A stretch of DNA of 64,000 nucleotides from JAHCHG01 sp965214585 (GCA_965214585.1 OZ243957.1:2666001-2730000); one strand, 5' to 3'. Numbered from the stretch's first letter, positions 24,406 through 32,833 are shown. Numbers and translations are program-made. Notes: a model not told the origin generated them from the letters alone.

Positions 24406-25281
24406 TTATTTTTGCAAACCGATCACTGACATCAAGCGTCCTGTTTTGCCGTAGCGTTTTTTTTCAAGACGATAGGAAAAAAATAAATCCGGTCTTTCCA
24501 TCGTGCAGAACGGCGCGATGAAAATATTTTCTTCTGAAACCCCGACGCTTATTAATTGGTTTTTGTTGGCAAGATGTAAATCTATAAGTGCGTGATTTTT
24601 GCGCGTTTCGGTGAAAAGATTTTCGCTGTCGGGAAAGTTTTTCTCGAAAGCGTCAATTACGTCTTGCCCGATTTCGTAGTTTTTGCCGCTTGCCGCCGCG
24701 CCGACGGCGCAGATCAGATTTTCGGGTTTTGTGCCAAATTCAGAGCGCATTTTTTCGATTGATTTAATGACGATTGACTCGACAGTTCCGCGCCAGCCGG
24801 CGTGAACTGCCGCGTAGCTTTTGGTTTTTGTGTCGCCGATCAGAACCGGAACGCAGTCGGCGGTTTTTACGCCGACCAAAATATTCGGAAGATTCGAGAT
24901 GAGCGCGTCAAATTTTTCGTCGCTGTTTTCCGCATCTTGCAAATTTCTGACCGTTTTGACATCGTTTCCGTGAACTTGCCAAGCGGAAGCGAGTTTGTAA
25001 TTTTCTTCAAAAACATTTAAAAAACGCCGCCTGTTTTCTTCGATATTTTCCGCCGCGTCTTCATCGTAACCAGCTAAATTCAGAGAGTTTTCGGGAAAAT
25101 CGCTGACTCCGCCGAGCCTTGTCGAAAAGCCGTTGGCAAAGCCCGCGTCTTCAAGCGGTTTGCAAATTAAAACTTTTACCGCTTCGCGCTCTCGCCAGTA
25201 AAAGCCGAAATCTGATAAAGTTTCAACAGAAATTTCCGGCAGATTATTTTCGCATATGATTTTATCCATCGGCATAGACAT
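24406..25281 (-). CDS. pgeF: Peptidoglycan editing factor / polyphenol oxidase family
   Basis: YfiH/PgeF family, about 290 residues; the cytoplasmic enzyme removes misincorporated L-Ser from peptidoglycan precursors. The metal/catalytic residues are all visible: His in AWQVHGNDV, Cys in KTADCVPVLIGD and His in VHAGWRGTVES. FANGFSTRLGGVS is the usual N-terminal signature, and FCTMERPDLFFSYR the C-terminal one. The segment that is normally GPCCYEV reads AASGKNYEIG, so two cysteines are missing. Starts at 25281, 25275 or 25269 all overlap the divergent acpS start; the true one is unclear. Confidence 0.9.
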   Translation of the reverse strand: MSMPMDKIICENNLPEISVETLSDFGFYWREREAVKVLICKPLEDAGFANGFSTRLGGVSDFPENSLNLAGYDEDAAENIEENRRRFLNVFEENYKLASAWQVHGNDVKTVRNLQDAENSDEKFDALISNLPNILVGVKTADCVPVLIGDTKTKSYAAVHAGWRGTVESIVIKSIEKMRSEFGTKPENLICAVGAAASGKNYEIGQDVIDAFEKNFPDSENLFTETRKNHALIDLHLANKNQLISVGVSEENIFIAPFCTMERPDLFFSYRLEKKRYGKTGRLMSVIGLQK

Positions 25282-25636
25282 AATTGAAGTTTACCGCATC
25301 CGCGAAACTATTTCGAGAACCGCGCGTTTTGTCGAGCGCGTTTTTACAGAAAAAGAACGCGCTTATTGCGAAAAAAAAGGAATGGCGGCGGCGCAGTCTT
25401 TCGCGGGGCGTTTTGCGGCGAAAGAGGCGTGCTTAAAGGCTCTAAAAACAGGCTGGCGCGGGCGCATTACTTGGCACGACATCGAAGTTTTAAATGACGA
25501 AAACGGCGTTCCGCATTTGGAAATCAGCGGCGAAGCAAAAATTATTTTAGAAAAAACGGGCGCGAACCGCGTTCATCTTTCTATTTCTCACACGACGGAT
25601 CACGCCGTCGCGCAGGTGATTTTGGAAGTTGTCTGA
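25256..25636 (+). CDS. acpS: Holo-[acyl-carrier-protein] synthase
   Basis: The 126-residue enzyme moves 4'-phosphopantetheine from CoA to apo-ACP. The metal-binding Asp8 is in SIGIDIIEVYRI and the Glu in GRFAAKEACLKAL; the C-terminal VHLSISHTTDHAVA is also characteristic. The ATG at 25256 gives the standard N-terminus (MILSIGID). It overlaps the 5' end of divergent pgeF, so neither gene can have an ordinary upstream promoter region to itself. Confidence 0.95.
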   Translation: MILSIGIDIIEVYRIRETISRTARFVERVFTEKERAYCEKKGMAAAQSFAGRFAAKEACLKALKTGWRGRITWHDIEVLNDENGVPHLEISGEAKIILEKTGANRVHLSISHTTDHAVAQVILEVV

Positions 25637-25680
25637 AAATTCAAGAAAATTAAATTTTGAGTTTTTTGACATTTGCGGGC

Positions 25681-25946
25681 GAGAGAGCAACCCTTCCCAA
25701 CCTGCAATCTTTTTATTACTAATACCAAGTTGCGTGAAAAAGAGGAAAGGCGGAAACCCGCGTGCGGGCAAGGGTGCTGTTTGAAAACTTAAAAGCTGAT
25801 ATTAAAAACAGCACCCTCCATAACTGTCGGGTTTCCGCCTTCATTCACGCAACTTGGTATAAGTATTTATTAGCAATAATTTGTTCAAGATAAAGTGAAA
25901 AAGCAAAAGTTAATAAAATTTAAAAGTCTGGAAGGGTTGCTCTCTC
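25681..25946. repeat. Triple-nested inverted repeat, copy F
   Basis: This fills most of the 555-bp gap 25637-26191. Outermost arms: GAGAGAGCAACCCTTCC (25681-25697) and its complement at 25930-25946. Middle arms: ATACCAAGTTGCGTGAA (25722-25738) and 25844-25860. Inner arms: 25749-25779 and 25809-25839, of the GGCGGAAACCCG...GGGTGCTG family. The inner left arm has the core CGTGCGGGCAA while the right has the GACAGTTATGGA type, so they pair only at their ends. The rest of the gap is AT-rich with no ORF I would support. Confidence 0.93.
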
Positions 25947-26191
25947 GACCGCTGTTTGAAAAATCAAACCATAATTTTCTATACCATTTCGTATTATAAA
26001 ATTTCTTAAATTAACATTTTGGAATAAAAACAATTATCGGCAGAAATTGATTATTGCAATAAAAACAAGGGCGAAACACAAATTTCTTGAAAACAAAGTT
26101 TTGCGGTATGTTTTTTGCGTCGTAATTATATCAACATTGAATCATTTCAATTTTTCACTCTTCCAAAATTCACAGAAACGAGGAGAAACTT

Positions 26192-28234
26192 ATGCGTTTA
26201 AATCTAAAAACTTTACGATCAATTTTTCTTTTAACGGCTGTCTTTTTCTCAATGGCAGTCGTTAGTTTTGCCAATCCGACGGACGATGATCTTCCCGAAA
26301 TCAGGGCGCGTGTGGCGCGTGTCAGTTATATTAAGGGCGAGGCGCAGATTCGTCGGGCGGGCAATGACGATTGGGAAAAGATTACGAAGAATCTGCCGAT
26401 TGTCGAGGGCGACGAGATTGCGACGAGCAAATATACATTGCTCGAAATTCAGTTCGACATACATAAATATCTGCGTTTGACCGACGACACGCTGTTAAAT
26501 ATTACGACTTTGCGCGACAGCGGAATCGTTCTGAGCGTTCCGCAGGGTTCGGTTAGTATGCGCGTTTTTGAATTTGACAAAGACCGCGAATTTATCGAGT
26601 TTGACGCGCCGAAAACTACGATTGCGGTGCAGAAAGCGGGATTTTACAGAGTTGACGCGGGCGATGAAAATTACAAGCAGGTTCACGTCAGAGTTACCGA
26701 AGACGGCGAAGCGCGTGTTTATTCGGACGATGCGGGTTTTGTTTTACGCGACGGCAGAAGCGCGAGAATTTTCACGACGGGTTCTTACGCGGGCGAATGG
26801 GATTTGAGCGATGCCCGGTTGAATATGGATCAGTTCGATACTTGGACGAGTGAGCGCGACGAAGTGATCGCCGAGCGTCTGCGAAAAGCCGATTATGATA
26901 AGTATTATGACCGCGATTTTTACGGCGCGGAAGATTTGAGCGATAACGGCGAGTGGATTTATACGAGCGATTACGGCTACGTCTGGCGACCTTATCGGCG
27001 GGCGATCAGCGGTTACGACGATTGGTCGCCATATCGTTACGGACAATGGCGTTGGGTGCCGCCTTACGGCTGGACTTGGATAAATGACGAGCCGTGGGGC
27101 TGGGCGGCTTATCATCACGGACGCTGGGTTTACTATAACGGCGATTGGTGCTGGACACCTTACAGCCGCAGCCGTTCGAGCCGCAGTTGGTGGCGACCTG
27201 CTCTGGTTGTCGTCGCTTCCATCGGAAATAATATCTGCTGGTATCCTCTTGGATATGATTATAATTATTACAACTATAATTATTATTACTACGGCGGAAA
27301 TTACGGAAACCGCCGCAGAGGGCGAGGCGGAGATCGTCATCCGCGCGACAATAACGGCGAAAATCCGACACCGACACCGACACCGACACGGAATATTCAA
27401 CGGCGAGAAAATACAGGATTTCCCGACGGTATTCGCCGACCTCCGGCGGACAGCGTGATTTTTGTCGGGCAGAGCGATTTTGGCAGAGGTAAAACGAGAT
27501 TTCGCACCGCGCCGCCCGATCTTGCGCGAAAAACCTTGTTGAAAACTACCGATCAAATCGAGGATATTCCGCTTTTGCCGACATTCAGCGAATTAGACGG
27601 CGACATCAGCCGCGATATTATCGTGCGGAATCCGGCAATTTCAACCGTCGAACGGCGAACGCAAATCGGCGCAGCTGATAAAAGAACGGGCGGTTCGGTT
27701 GATGAAAAACTTCGTGAAAAACGGATTTACGGCAGCCGTGAACCTTCACTAAAAGTTGGCGGAAACGATGATTCCGTCGAAACAAACAGAAGAAGAACGG
27801 GCGTATTTAATCGCGTTAGGAGAGAGCAGACCGATCAAAGCGATCCGCTTCCCGATGCAAATCAAATTCCCGAAAGAAATACCCGTCGGAATAATTCTCC
27901 GGTTCGGACGGTTCGCGGAAATAATCCGCCTGCTCCGCAACCTGAAAGAAGGGAAGTGGAAACCGAAAAAAGCCCGGAGATTCGCAGTTCTCCGGTAAGA
28001 GAAAACATCAGAATACCAAACGAAAGGCGCGAATCTCCGCGAAACGATCCGCCGCCGCGAAGAGAACCTCCGCGAAACGATCCGTCGCCGCGAAATGATC
28101 CGCCTCCGCCGAGAGAGCAACCGCGAAATGATCCATCGCCGCGAAATGATCCGCCTCCGCAAAAAAGCGAGCCGAAACAAAATCCGTCCGATATTCCGCA
28201 ATTTAAGGGAAAACCGGACGGAGATAATTTGTAA
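26192..28234 (+). CDS. FecR-domain / Trp-rich repeat exported protein
   Basis: A signal peptide (about 1-27) precedes a FecR-like domain (about 35-190; ARVSYIKGEAQIRRAG and the Asp/Glu-rich segments). Next is a Trp/Tyr/Gly-rich block (about 255-330), repeating units such as GQWRWVPPYGWTW and EPWGWAAYHHGRWVYY, as in DUF6600-type proteins. The tail (from about 390) is disordered, with TPTPTPT and an Arg/Asn/Asp/Pro repeat (PRNDPPP-type units, about 610-660). Located in the envelope by its signal. Role unknown; no sigma/anti-sigma pair is adjacent. An AGGAG site precedes the ATG. Confidence 0.9.
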   Translation: MRLNLKTLRSIFLLTAVFFSMAVVSFANPTDDDLPEIRARVARVSYIKGEAQIRRAGNDDWEKITKNLPIVEGDEIATSKYTLLEIQFDIHKYLRLTDDTLLNITTLRDSGIVLSVPQGSVSMRVFEFDKDREFIEFDAPKTTIAVQKAGFYRVDAGDENYKQVHVRVTEDGEARVYSDDAGFVLRDGRSARIFTTGSYAGEWDLSDARLNMDQFDTWTSERDEVIAERLRKADYDKYYDRDFYGAEDLSDNGEWIYTSDYGYVWRPYRRAISGYDDWSPYRYGQWRWVPPYGWTWINDEPWGWAAYHHGRWVYYNGDWCWTPYSRSRSSRSWWRPALVVVASIGNNICWYPLGYDYNYYNYNYYYYGGNYGNRRRGRGGDRHPRDNNGENPTPTPTPTRNIQRRENTGFPDGIRRPPADSVIFVGQSDFGRGKTRFRTAPPDLARKTLLKTTDQIEDIPLLPTFSELDGDISRDIIVRNPAISTVERRTQIGAADKRTGGSVDEKLREKRIYGSREPSLKVGGNDDSVETNRRRTGVFNRVRREQTDQSDPLPDANQIPERNTRRNNSPVRTVRGNNPPAPQPERREVETEKSPEIRSSPVRENIRIPNERRESPRNDPPPRREPPRNDPSPRNDPPPPREQPRNDPSPRNDPPPQKSEPKQNPSDIPQFKGKPDGDNL

Positions 28235-28236
28235 TT

Positions 28237-28320
28237 GGTTAATTGTTGATTGTTCATCGTTAATTGAATCTTCTTTAAATAGACGATTTACAATTAACAA
28301 TGAACAATCAACAATTCTTA
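28237..28320. repeat. Inverted pair of heptamer arrays (TGTTGAT / ATCAACA)
   Basis: Units GGTTAAT, TGTTGAT, TGTTCAT, CGTTAAT occupy 28237-28264, and the complementary ATTAACA, ATGAACA, ATCAACA, ATTCTTA occupy 28293-28320. The arms form a long AT-rich hairpin between two convergent genes and could act as a weak bidirectional terminator. The units are the same type as those around copy A at 2091-2328. Confidence 0.9.
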
Positions 28321-28357
28321 GCATTACATTTTCAGCATTATCCAAAAATTCACGAAA

Positions 28358-29707
28358 TCAATACTGCAAAAAGATTTTCTCGTCAATCGCTTTCGGATCG
28401 CCGACGACGGTGAAGCGTATATTTTTCATATATTTTTTGGAAACATCCTGCACGTTCTGCGGAGTTACCTGACGGATTTTTTCCAGAAAATCAAAAGCGT
28501 TGCGCCAACCGCCGCCGATCAATTCGTATTTGGCGAGTTCGCGGGCTTGCGCGGCGTTCGTTTCCTGATCTAAATAATGAAGCGTGAGAAATTGCCCCGA
28601 AATGCTCGATAAAGCGGGCGCGGGAAGCATCTGCGTTTTCATATTATTTACTTCATTGAGCATCACTTTGACGGCTTGATTTGCGTCAACGGCGGTCACA
28701 TAAATTTTCGCTGTGTTCGACGCAAGCGATTCCAAATCCGCGCTCGGCGCATAGGAAAGCTGACGTTTTTGGCGGACTTCCTGAAAAATTCTGATCTGCA
28801 GAATCGTCATCGCCATACGCATCGCGTAATAATCCGGGTGGCTTAAATCGGGCGCGGCGAAAACGCCTTGAATGTAGTTTGTCGGCAGAGTTCTGGGCGT
28901 AACATTGACCGACGCTTTTGTAAAATCGAGTTCGGGAAACGCGGCTTCTTCGTAATTTCCCTTTGGCAGTTTGCCAAGGGTTGCGGCAACCTTTTTGCGG
29001 ACATCTTCCGCGCTCAAATCGCCGACGATAACAAGCAGAAGCTGCGAAGTCTGCATAATTTTTTTGTGATAATCCGTCAAATCCTTCCCGGTAAATTTGC
29101 CGATCAATTCCAGATTTCCGCGAACATCATTGCCGTAAGGATGTTTGGCGTAAATCAAGCGGTCTTGCAGAATTTGCAGATAATTATCGTTGTCGGTTTC
29201 GCGCTCGCGCAAGCCGGTTGAGATCTGCTCGCGCACGCGGGCAATGTCGGCGGTTTGAAACGTCGGATTCATCGCAATATCGGTGAAAATATCCCAAGAT
29301 TTATCAAAATTTTCGCGTGTCGAAGCAAGACTCAAAACGCTGTAATCGTTGCTCGCGCCCGCGCCGATTCCCGTTCCGGTGGCGGCAAGTTCGCGGCGCA
29401 GAGTTTCGCGCGGATATTTTTTACTTCCTTCGGCGGCGACTTCGAGCGTTAAATTCTCGATTCCCGCGTTCTTATCGGTAATATTTCGCGCACCGCCGCG
29501 TATGAAAAGCCCGGCGGCAATCGTCGGAGAATTCGGACGGCGTTTGACCAAAACCTTTAAGCCGTTTACGTCCAGTTCCGTAACAAGCGCGGCTTGCTCT
29601 TTCAAACTCGCTTTCGACTGAGCGAATCCTGTTAAAACAAATAAAAAGAGGAAAAATGTTAGTAAAATGAATTTTCTATGTATCTGCTTAATTTTGATTG
29701 TTTTCAT
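28358..29707 (-). CDS. M16-family peptidase subunit, catalytically inactive
   Basis: A 449-residue exported M16 (pitrilysin) family protein with a signal peptide ending GFAQ. The fold is shown by LDVNGLKVLVKRRPNSPT, GLFIRGGARNITD and the late QEVRQKRQLSYAPSADL. The zinc motif His-x-x-Glu-His is absent: the equivalent position reads GIENLTLEVAAEGS. It follows the active M16 gene by 30 bp on the same strand, the arrangement of heterodimeric M16B proteases in which one subunit lost its metal site. Confidence 0.9.
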   Translation of the reverse strand: MKTIKIKQIHRKFILLTFFLFLFVLTGFAQSKASLKEQAALVTELDVNGLKVLVKRRPNSPTIAAGLFIRGGARNITDKNAGIENLTLEVAAEGSKKYPRETLRRELAATGTGIGAGASNDYSVLSLASTRENFDKSWDIFTDIAMNPTFQTADIARVREQISTGLRERETDNDNYLQILQDRLIYAKHPYGNDVRGNLELIGKFTGKDLTDYHKKIMQTSQLLLVIVGDLSAEDVRKKVAATLGKLPKGNYEEAAFPELDFTKASVNVTPRTLPTNYIQGVFAAPDLSHPDYYAMRMAMTILQIRIFQEVRQKRQLSYAPSADLESLASNTAKIYVTAVDANQAVKVMLNEVNNMKTQMLPAPALSSISGQFLTLHYLDQETNAAQARELAKYELIGGGWRNAFDFLEKIRQVTPQNVQDVSKKYMKNIRFTVVGDPKAIDEKIFLQY

Positions 29708-29737
29708 AACTCTCTAAACTCTCTAAACTCTCTGAAC

Positions 29738-31249
29738 TTATTTTCCGATCAAATCGCGCTCGGTTAATTTTGAAGCGGCTTTCGCTTCGGGCGACAGCAT
29801 CGCAATTCCGACGTGCGGTTTGTTTTGAATGTATGTGTTGACGTAATTGTTGATGTCCTTGCGCGAAACGGCGCGTAGATTTTTGTGATAACCGCGAAAA
29901 TATTCGATTCCCGTCGAAGACCACCAAAAAGACAGAGTGTGCGCGTAATCGCTCAGTTTTTCGCGGTCGAATAAATCTCTCGATTCGAGCAGAGTTTTTG
30001 CGTTTTCGAGTTCCTCGTCGGTAAAATAACCGGGTTTGTCGAACTCGGCGATCTCGGCATAAGCGGCATTAATCGCCGCTTTCGCTTTTTCCGGCGTGGT
30101 TATCAAAGTTACGGCGATCGGTCCGACATTTCTCTGCGTGTAATAACCGATTCCCGCCGAACTCGCCAAACCGGAATCAACTAATTTGCGCTGAAAACGC
30201 GAATCGGGCTGTTCTAAAATAAACGAAAAAACGTCCGCCGCATAAGTCGCTTCGTCGTCTTTGCCAATCGAAGGACCTTGCCAGCCGATTTGTATCAGCA
30301 CATTTTGAACGGGCTGTTCGACAAAATATCCCTGACTTTTCGGAAGCGGCGGATGTTCGACCAAATTAAGATCAACTTTTTCCTGTTTCCAATCGCCGAA
30401 GTATTCTTCCGCCCATTTGAAAACCTGCTGCGGATCGGCATCTCCGGCGACGACGAGCGCGGAATTATTCGGCACGTAATAACGCGATTGAATTTCGCGC
30501 ATTTTCTCCGGCGTTGCGCCCGAAACCGTTTCGCGCGTTCCGAGCGGTTTTTTTCGTGTCGGATATTTGTAAAAAAGTTTGTCGTTAAGTTCCGTGTTCA
30601 AATAAAAAAACGGGTTCGATTCGTTGCGGTCAATTTCGCCGATGACGACCTTTTTTTCGTCTTCGAGTTCATTGGCATCAAACGTCGGATAACGAATCGC
30701 GTCGTTGATAAAACGCATCGCCGAAGACAGATAAGGGCTGGTTACGACGAAAAAGTAATTGACCACTTCTTCGCGCGTCGTGGCGTTTTTGATCGCCAGT
30801 TGATCGTTGTCATTTAAATACGCGACGCTGCCGATCTGCGGTTTGAACTTTACCTTTTCCGCGCAGTTTTCTCGCGCGTAATATTCGCGTCCGCCGTATT
30901 GCAAAGCCAATTCGCAATCGTAAAGTTGTTCGGCGCGGTTTCTTTTAAAGAACATATGTTCGTAAAGATGCGACAAACCGTTAAATTCCGGCGGCTCTGT
31001 AAAAGAACCGTTGCGAACCGCCATTTCCACCGTTACCAGCGGCACGGACGGATCGGGCAGAACGATAACTTCCATCCCGTTCGCCAGAGTTTTGCTGACA
31101 AACGGAACTTCGATATTATCGTCCTGTTTGACCGAATTTTGCTTCGCACCGTTTTTGCCTGCGGCTTGCGCGGCTTTCGGCATTTGTGCGAAAATTGTAG
31201 TTGATAATAAAGAAAAGATTAAAAGCGAATTAATGAAAAATTTTTTCAC
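29738..31249 (-). CDS. M16-family zinc peptidase, active subunit
   Basis: The inverted zinc motif His-Leu-Tyr-Glu-His is at about residue 94-98 (GLSHLYEHMFFKR), followed by NPFFYLNTELNDKLFYK and VVAGDADPQQVFKW as M16 hallmarks. I place the start at the GTG at 31249 (VKKFFINSLLIFSLL), which begins a clean signal peptide and has a GGAG about 11 nt upstream. The frame is open to 31327 but that would add 26 residues before the signal. It is exported and pairs with the downstream inactive subunit. Confidence 0.9.
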   Translation of the reverse strand: MKKFFINSLLIFSLLSTTIFAQMPKAAQAAGKNGAKQNSVKQDDNIEVPFVSKTLANGMEVIVLPDPSVPLVTVEMAVRNGSFTEPPEFNGLSHLYEHMFFKRNRAEQLYDCELALQYGGREYYARENCAEKVKFKPQIGSVAYLNDNDQLAIKNATTREEVVNYFFVVTSPYLSSAMRFINDAIRYPTFDANELEDEKKVVIGEIDRNESNPFFYLNTELNDKLFYKYPTRKKPLGTRETVSGATPEKMREIQSRYYVPNNSALVVAGDADPQQVFKWAEEYFGDWKQEKVDLNLVEHPPLPKSQGYFVEQPVQNVLIQIGWQGPSIGKDDEATYAADVFSFILEQPDSRFQRKLVDSGLASSAGIGYYTQRNVGPIAVTLITTPEKAKAAINAAYAEIAEFDKPGYFTDEELENAKTLLESRDLFDREKLSDYAHTLSFWWSSTGIEYFRGYHKNLRAVSRKDINNYVNTYIQNKPHVGIAMLSPEAKAASKLTERDLIGK

Positions 31250-31401
31250 GAGCGAATTTTCTCCAATAAGGAAATTTAAGTAATTTGTGATTTTAGATTT
31301 GCGATTAATTTGATATTTAGAAATCATTTTTTATCATTTATAATACGCAAAATTGCGAATAAAGTTTAACAATATCAATTCATCACGAGGACGATCAATA
31401 T

Positions 31402-31623
31402 ATGAAACGAGATAATATGATGCACGGAGCGCGAACCGCGTTGAATCAAAATATGGAAATGCGCGAGTGGTGCGAAAATTTTTTAAAATCTAAAGAACGC
31501 GAAGGCAAAACCGAAATGTCGGACGAGGAATTTGAAAAATACTGGAAATATCACAAACCCGAAATTATGCACCAAGGCGCGGCGGAAGCGGTGCAGGCGT
31601 ATAAAGTGAGAAGTGAGAAATGA
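31402..31623 (+). CDS. Small hypothetical protein
   Basis: A 73-codon frame with MREWCENFLKSKEREGK and SDEEFEKYWKYHKPEIM, hydrophilic and probably helical. A purine-rich CGAGGACG precedes the ATG by about 8 nt. The last codons and the stop lie in a heptamer array (31606-31640), so the C-terminal VRSEK is repeat-encoded. No family recognised. Coding is plausible because the composition is protein-like and a Shine-Dalgarno sequence is present. Confidence 0.55.
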   Translation: MKRDNMMHGARTALNQNMEMREWCENFLKSKEREGKTEMSDEEFEKYWKYHKPEIMHQGAAEAVQAYKVRSEK

Positions 31624-31640
31624 GAAATGAGAAGTAAAAA
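31606..31640. repeat. Heptamer array (GTGAGAA / ATGAGAA)
   Basis: Five perfect-phase units: GTGAGAA twice, ATGAGAA twice, GTAAAAA once. The stop TGA (31621-31623) of the 73-residue gene lies in the third unit. The same units recur at 35999-36026 inside another gene. Confidence 0.93.
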
Positions 31641-31750
31641 ACGGGAACTAAATTTACCATTTTGCGTGAAAAAATCTGATTTGAAAAAAGTGTGGACAAA
31701 CTCGGATTTTTTGGGCTGTTTTTCAAATCAATAGTTCGGACAATTTTTCT

Positions 31751-31941
31751 TATGAATTGCCGCCAACTTTAGTTGGTGGACTTGAAAGTTAATAAACATA
31801 AGGCTTTAGCCAAATTGTAAAAAAAAAAATCCATACAGCTTTAGCTAAAGCATTAAGGATGATTGATGTTTTTTATAAATTCGGCTAAAGCCTGTAAATG
31901 CTGAAATTACATCCACCAACTAAAGTTGGCGGCAATTCATA
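31751..31941. repeat. Nested palindromic element with TTTA/TAAA loops
   Basis: This occupies the middle of the 397-bp gap 31624-32020. Outer arms: TATGAATTGCCGCCAACTTT onward at 31751-31780 and its complement at 31912-31941. Internal hairpins: CCAAC-TTTA-GTTGG (31763-31776), GGC-TTTA-GCC (31802-31811), AGC-TTTA-GCT (31837-31846), GGC-TAAA-GCC (31883-31892) and CCAAC-TAAA-GTTGG (31915-31928). No ORF inside. An AAGGAG site for the next gene follows near 32006. Confidence 0.9.
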
Positions 31942-32020
31942 AAATCAAAGATTTAAAAACTATCCGAAGTATTATCAAATTAAAAGTAGTTCAAAATTAA
32001 AATTCAAGGAGATTTTTTTT

Positions 32021-32713
32021 ATGCGTTACGTTCTCGGTTTATTTGTTTTCTCTCTGTTTTTCGTTTCGCTTTCCAACGCGCAGGAGATTTCGCGTGAGCA
32101 GAAGTTTCAAAAAATTGTTGATCTGAATGCTCAAGTCAAAAATTCAATAAATGAATATCTCGCGCCCGATGCCGCAGACTTAAATGAAGCGGCGAAAAGC
32201 GGCTTTGAAGTTTTCAGAATAATTCCGCGCGGGAAAATTAATGAAAAAGTCGGCGTGCGCGGCGGCGGCGCGTATTATTCGTTTACGACAAAATCGCACG
32301 ATTACGACAGTAATCCGCAAGTAGGATTGCAAAAAGACAATTTGAATATCGGTTTTGCCGGTTCAGATTATGGACTTATCAAAGATTTAGGCAACTTATC
32401 TTTAGCCGGCGTTAGTTTGGAAAGTTACGGAGTTAATTTTCTAGCCAAGTATGAACCGCCGACAACTATATCGGAAATCAGAGCCGAACGGCGCGGAGCA
32501 GGAGTTTACCAAATAAACGGAATTACTTACAATAAAAGTCTTCCGGCAATTATCGGTAATACTTATGTTCTGCGTTCGGTCAGCAACTTAAATGCCGATG
32601 CGCTCGTCGCTTTCAAAATTCACCGCAAAGACACGGACGGAAGTTTGATAATCTTCTGGAAAATGCTCAAGGAATTTGAAAAGCCTCTGATTGACAGAAC
32701 TGCCGCAAGATAA
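32021..32713 (+). CDS. Exported protein of unknown function
   Basis: The 230-residue protein has a signal peptide ending LSNAQ (about residue 21). The mature part begins with a helix and continues with a Gly/Tyr-rich beta-like domain (VRGGGAYYSFTTKSHDYD; NIGFAGSDYGLI). No cysteines or catalytic motifs stand out. It has a strong Shine-Dalgarno sequence (AAGGAG) and stands alone between two repeat elements. Family not recognised. Confidence 0.75.
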   Translation: MRYVLGLFVFSLFFVSLSNAQEISREQKFQKIVDLNAQVKNSINEYLAPDAADLNEAAKSGFEVFRIIPRGKINEKVGVRGGGAYYSFTTKSHDYDSNPQVGLQKDNLNIGFAGSDYGLIKDLGNLSLAGVSLESYGVNFLAKYEPPTTISEIRAERRGAGVYQINGITYNKSLPAIIGNTYVLRSVSNLNADALVAFKIHRKDTDGSLIIFWKMLKEFEKPLIDRTAAR

Positions 32714-32741
32714 ACAGTTTCTGTAAATTTGCGTGAGTAAA

Positions 32742-32833
32742 GGCAGAAACAAGGGCAGTTATGGAGGGTGCTGTTTGGAATATCAACTTTCAAATTTATA
32801 ATCAGCACCCTTGTTTACACGCGGGTTTCCGCC
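32742..32833. repeat. Inverted-repeat copy G with mismatched cores
   Basis: Left arm 32742-32773 (GGCAGAAACAAGGGCAG, ending GGAGGGTGCTG) and right arm 32803-32833 (CAGCACCCTTGTTTACACG, ending GGTTTCCGCC). The ends pair but the centres are different cores: GGGCAGTTATGGA on the left and CGTGTAAACAA (complement) on the right. It lies between two convergent genes. Confidence 0.9.

Noticed and set aside
26744..27556. A 270-codon frame on the minus strand inside the FecR/Trp-rich gene
   Set aside because: It is antisense to a gene with a signal peptide and clear domain structure. Its Ile/Val/Ala-rich translation follows from the complementary codons of the Trp/Tyr/Pro repeats, and there is no ribosome site.
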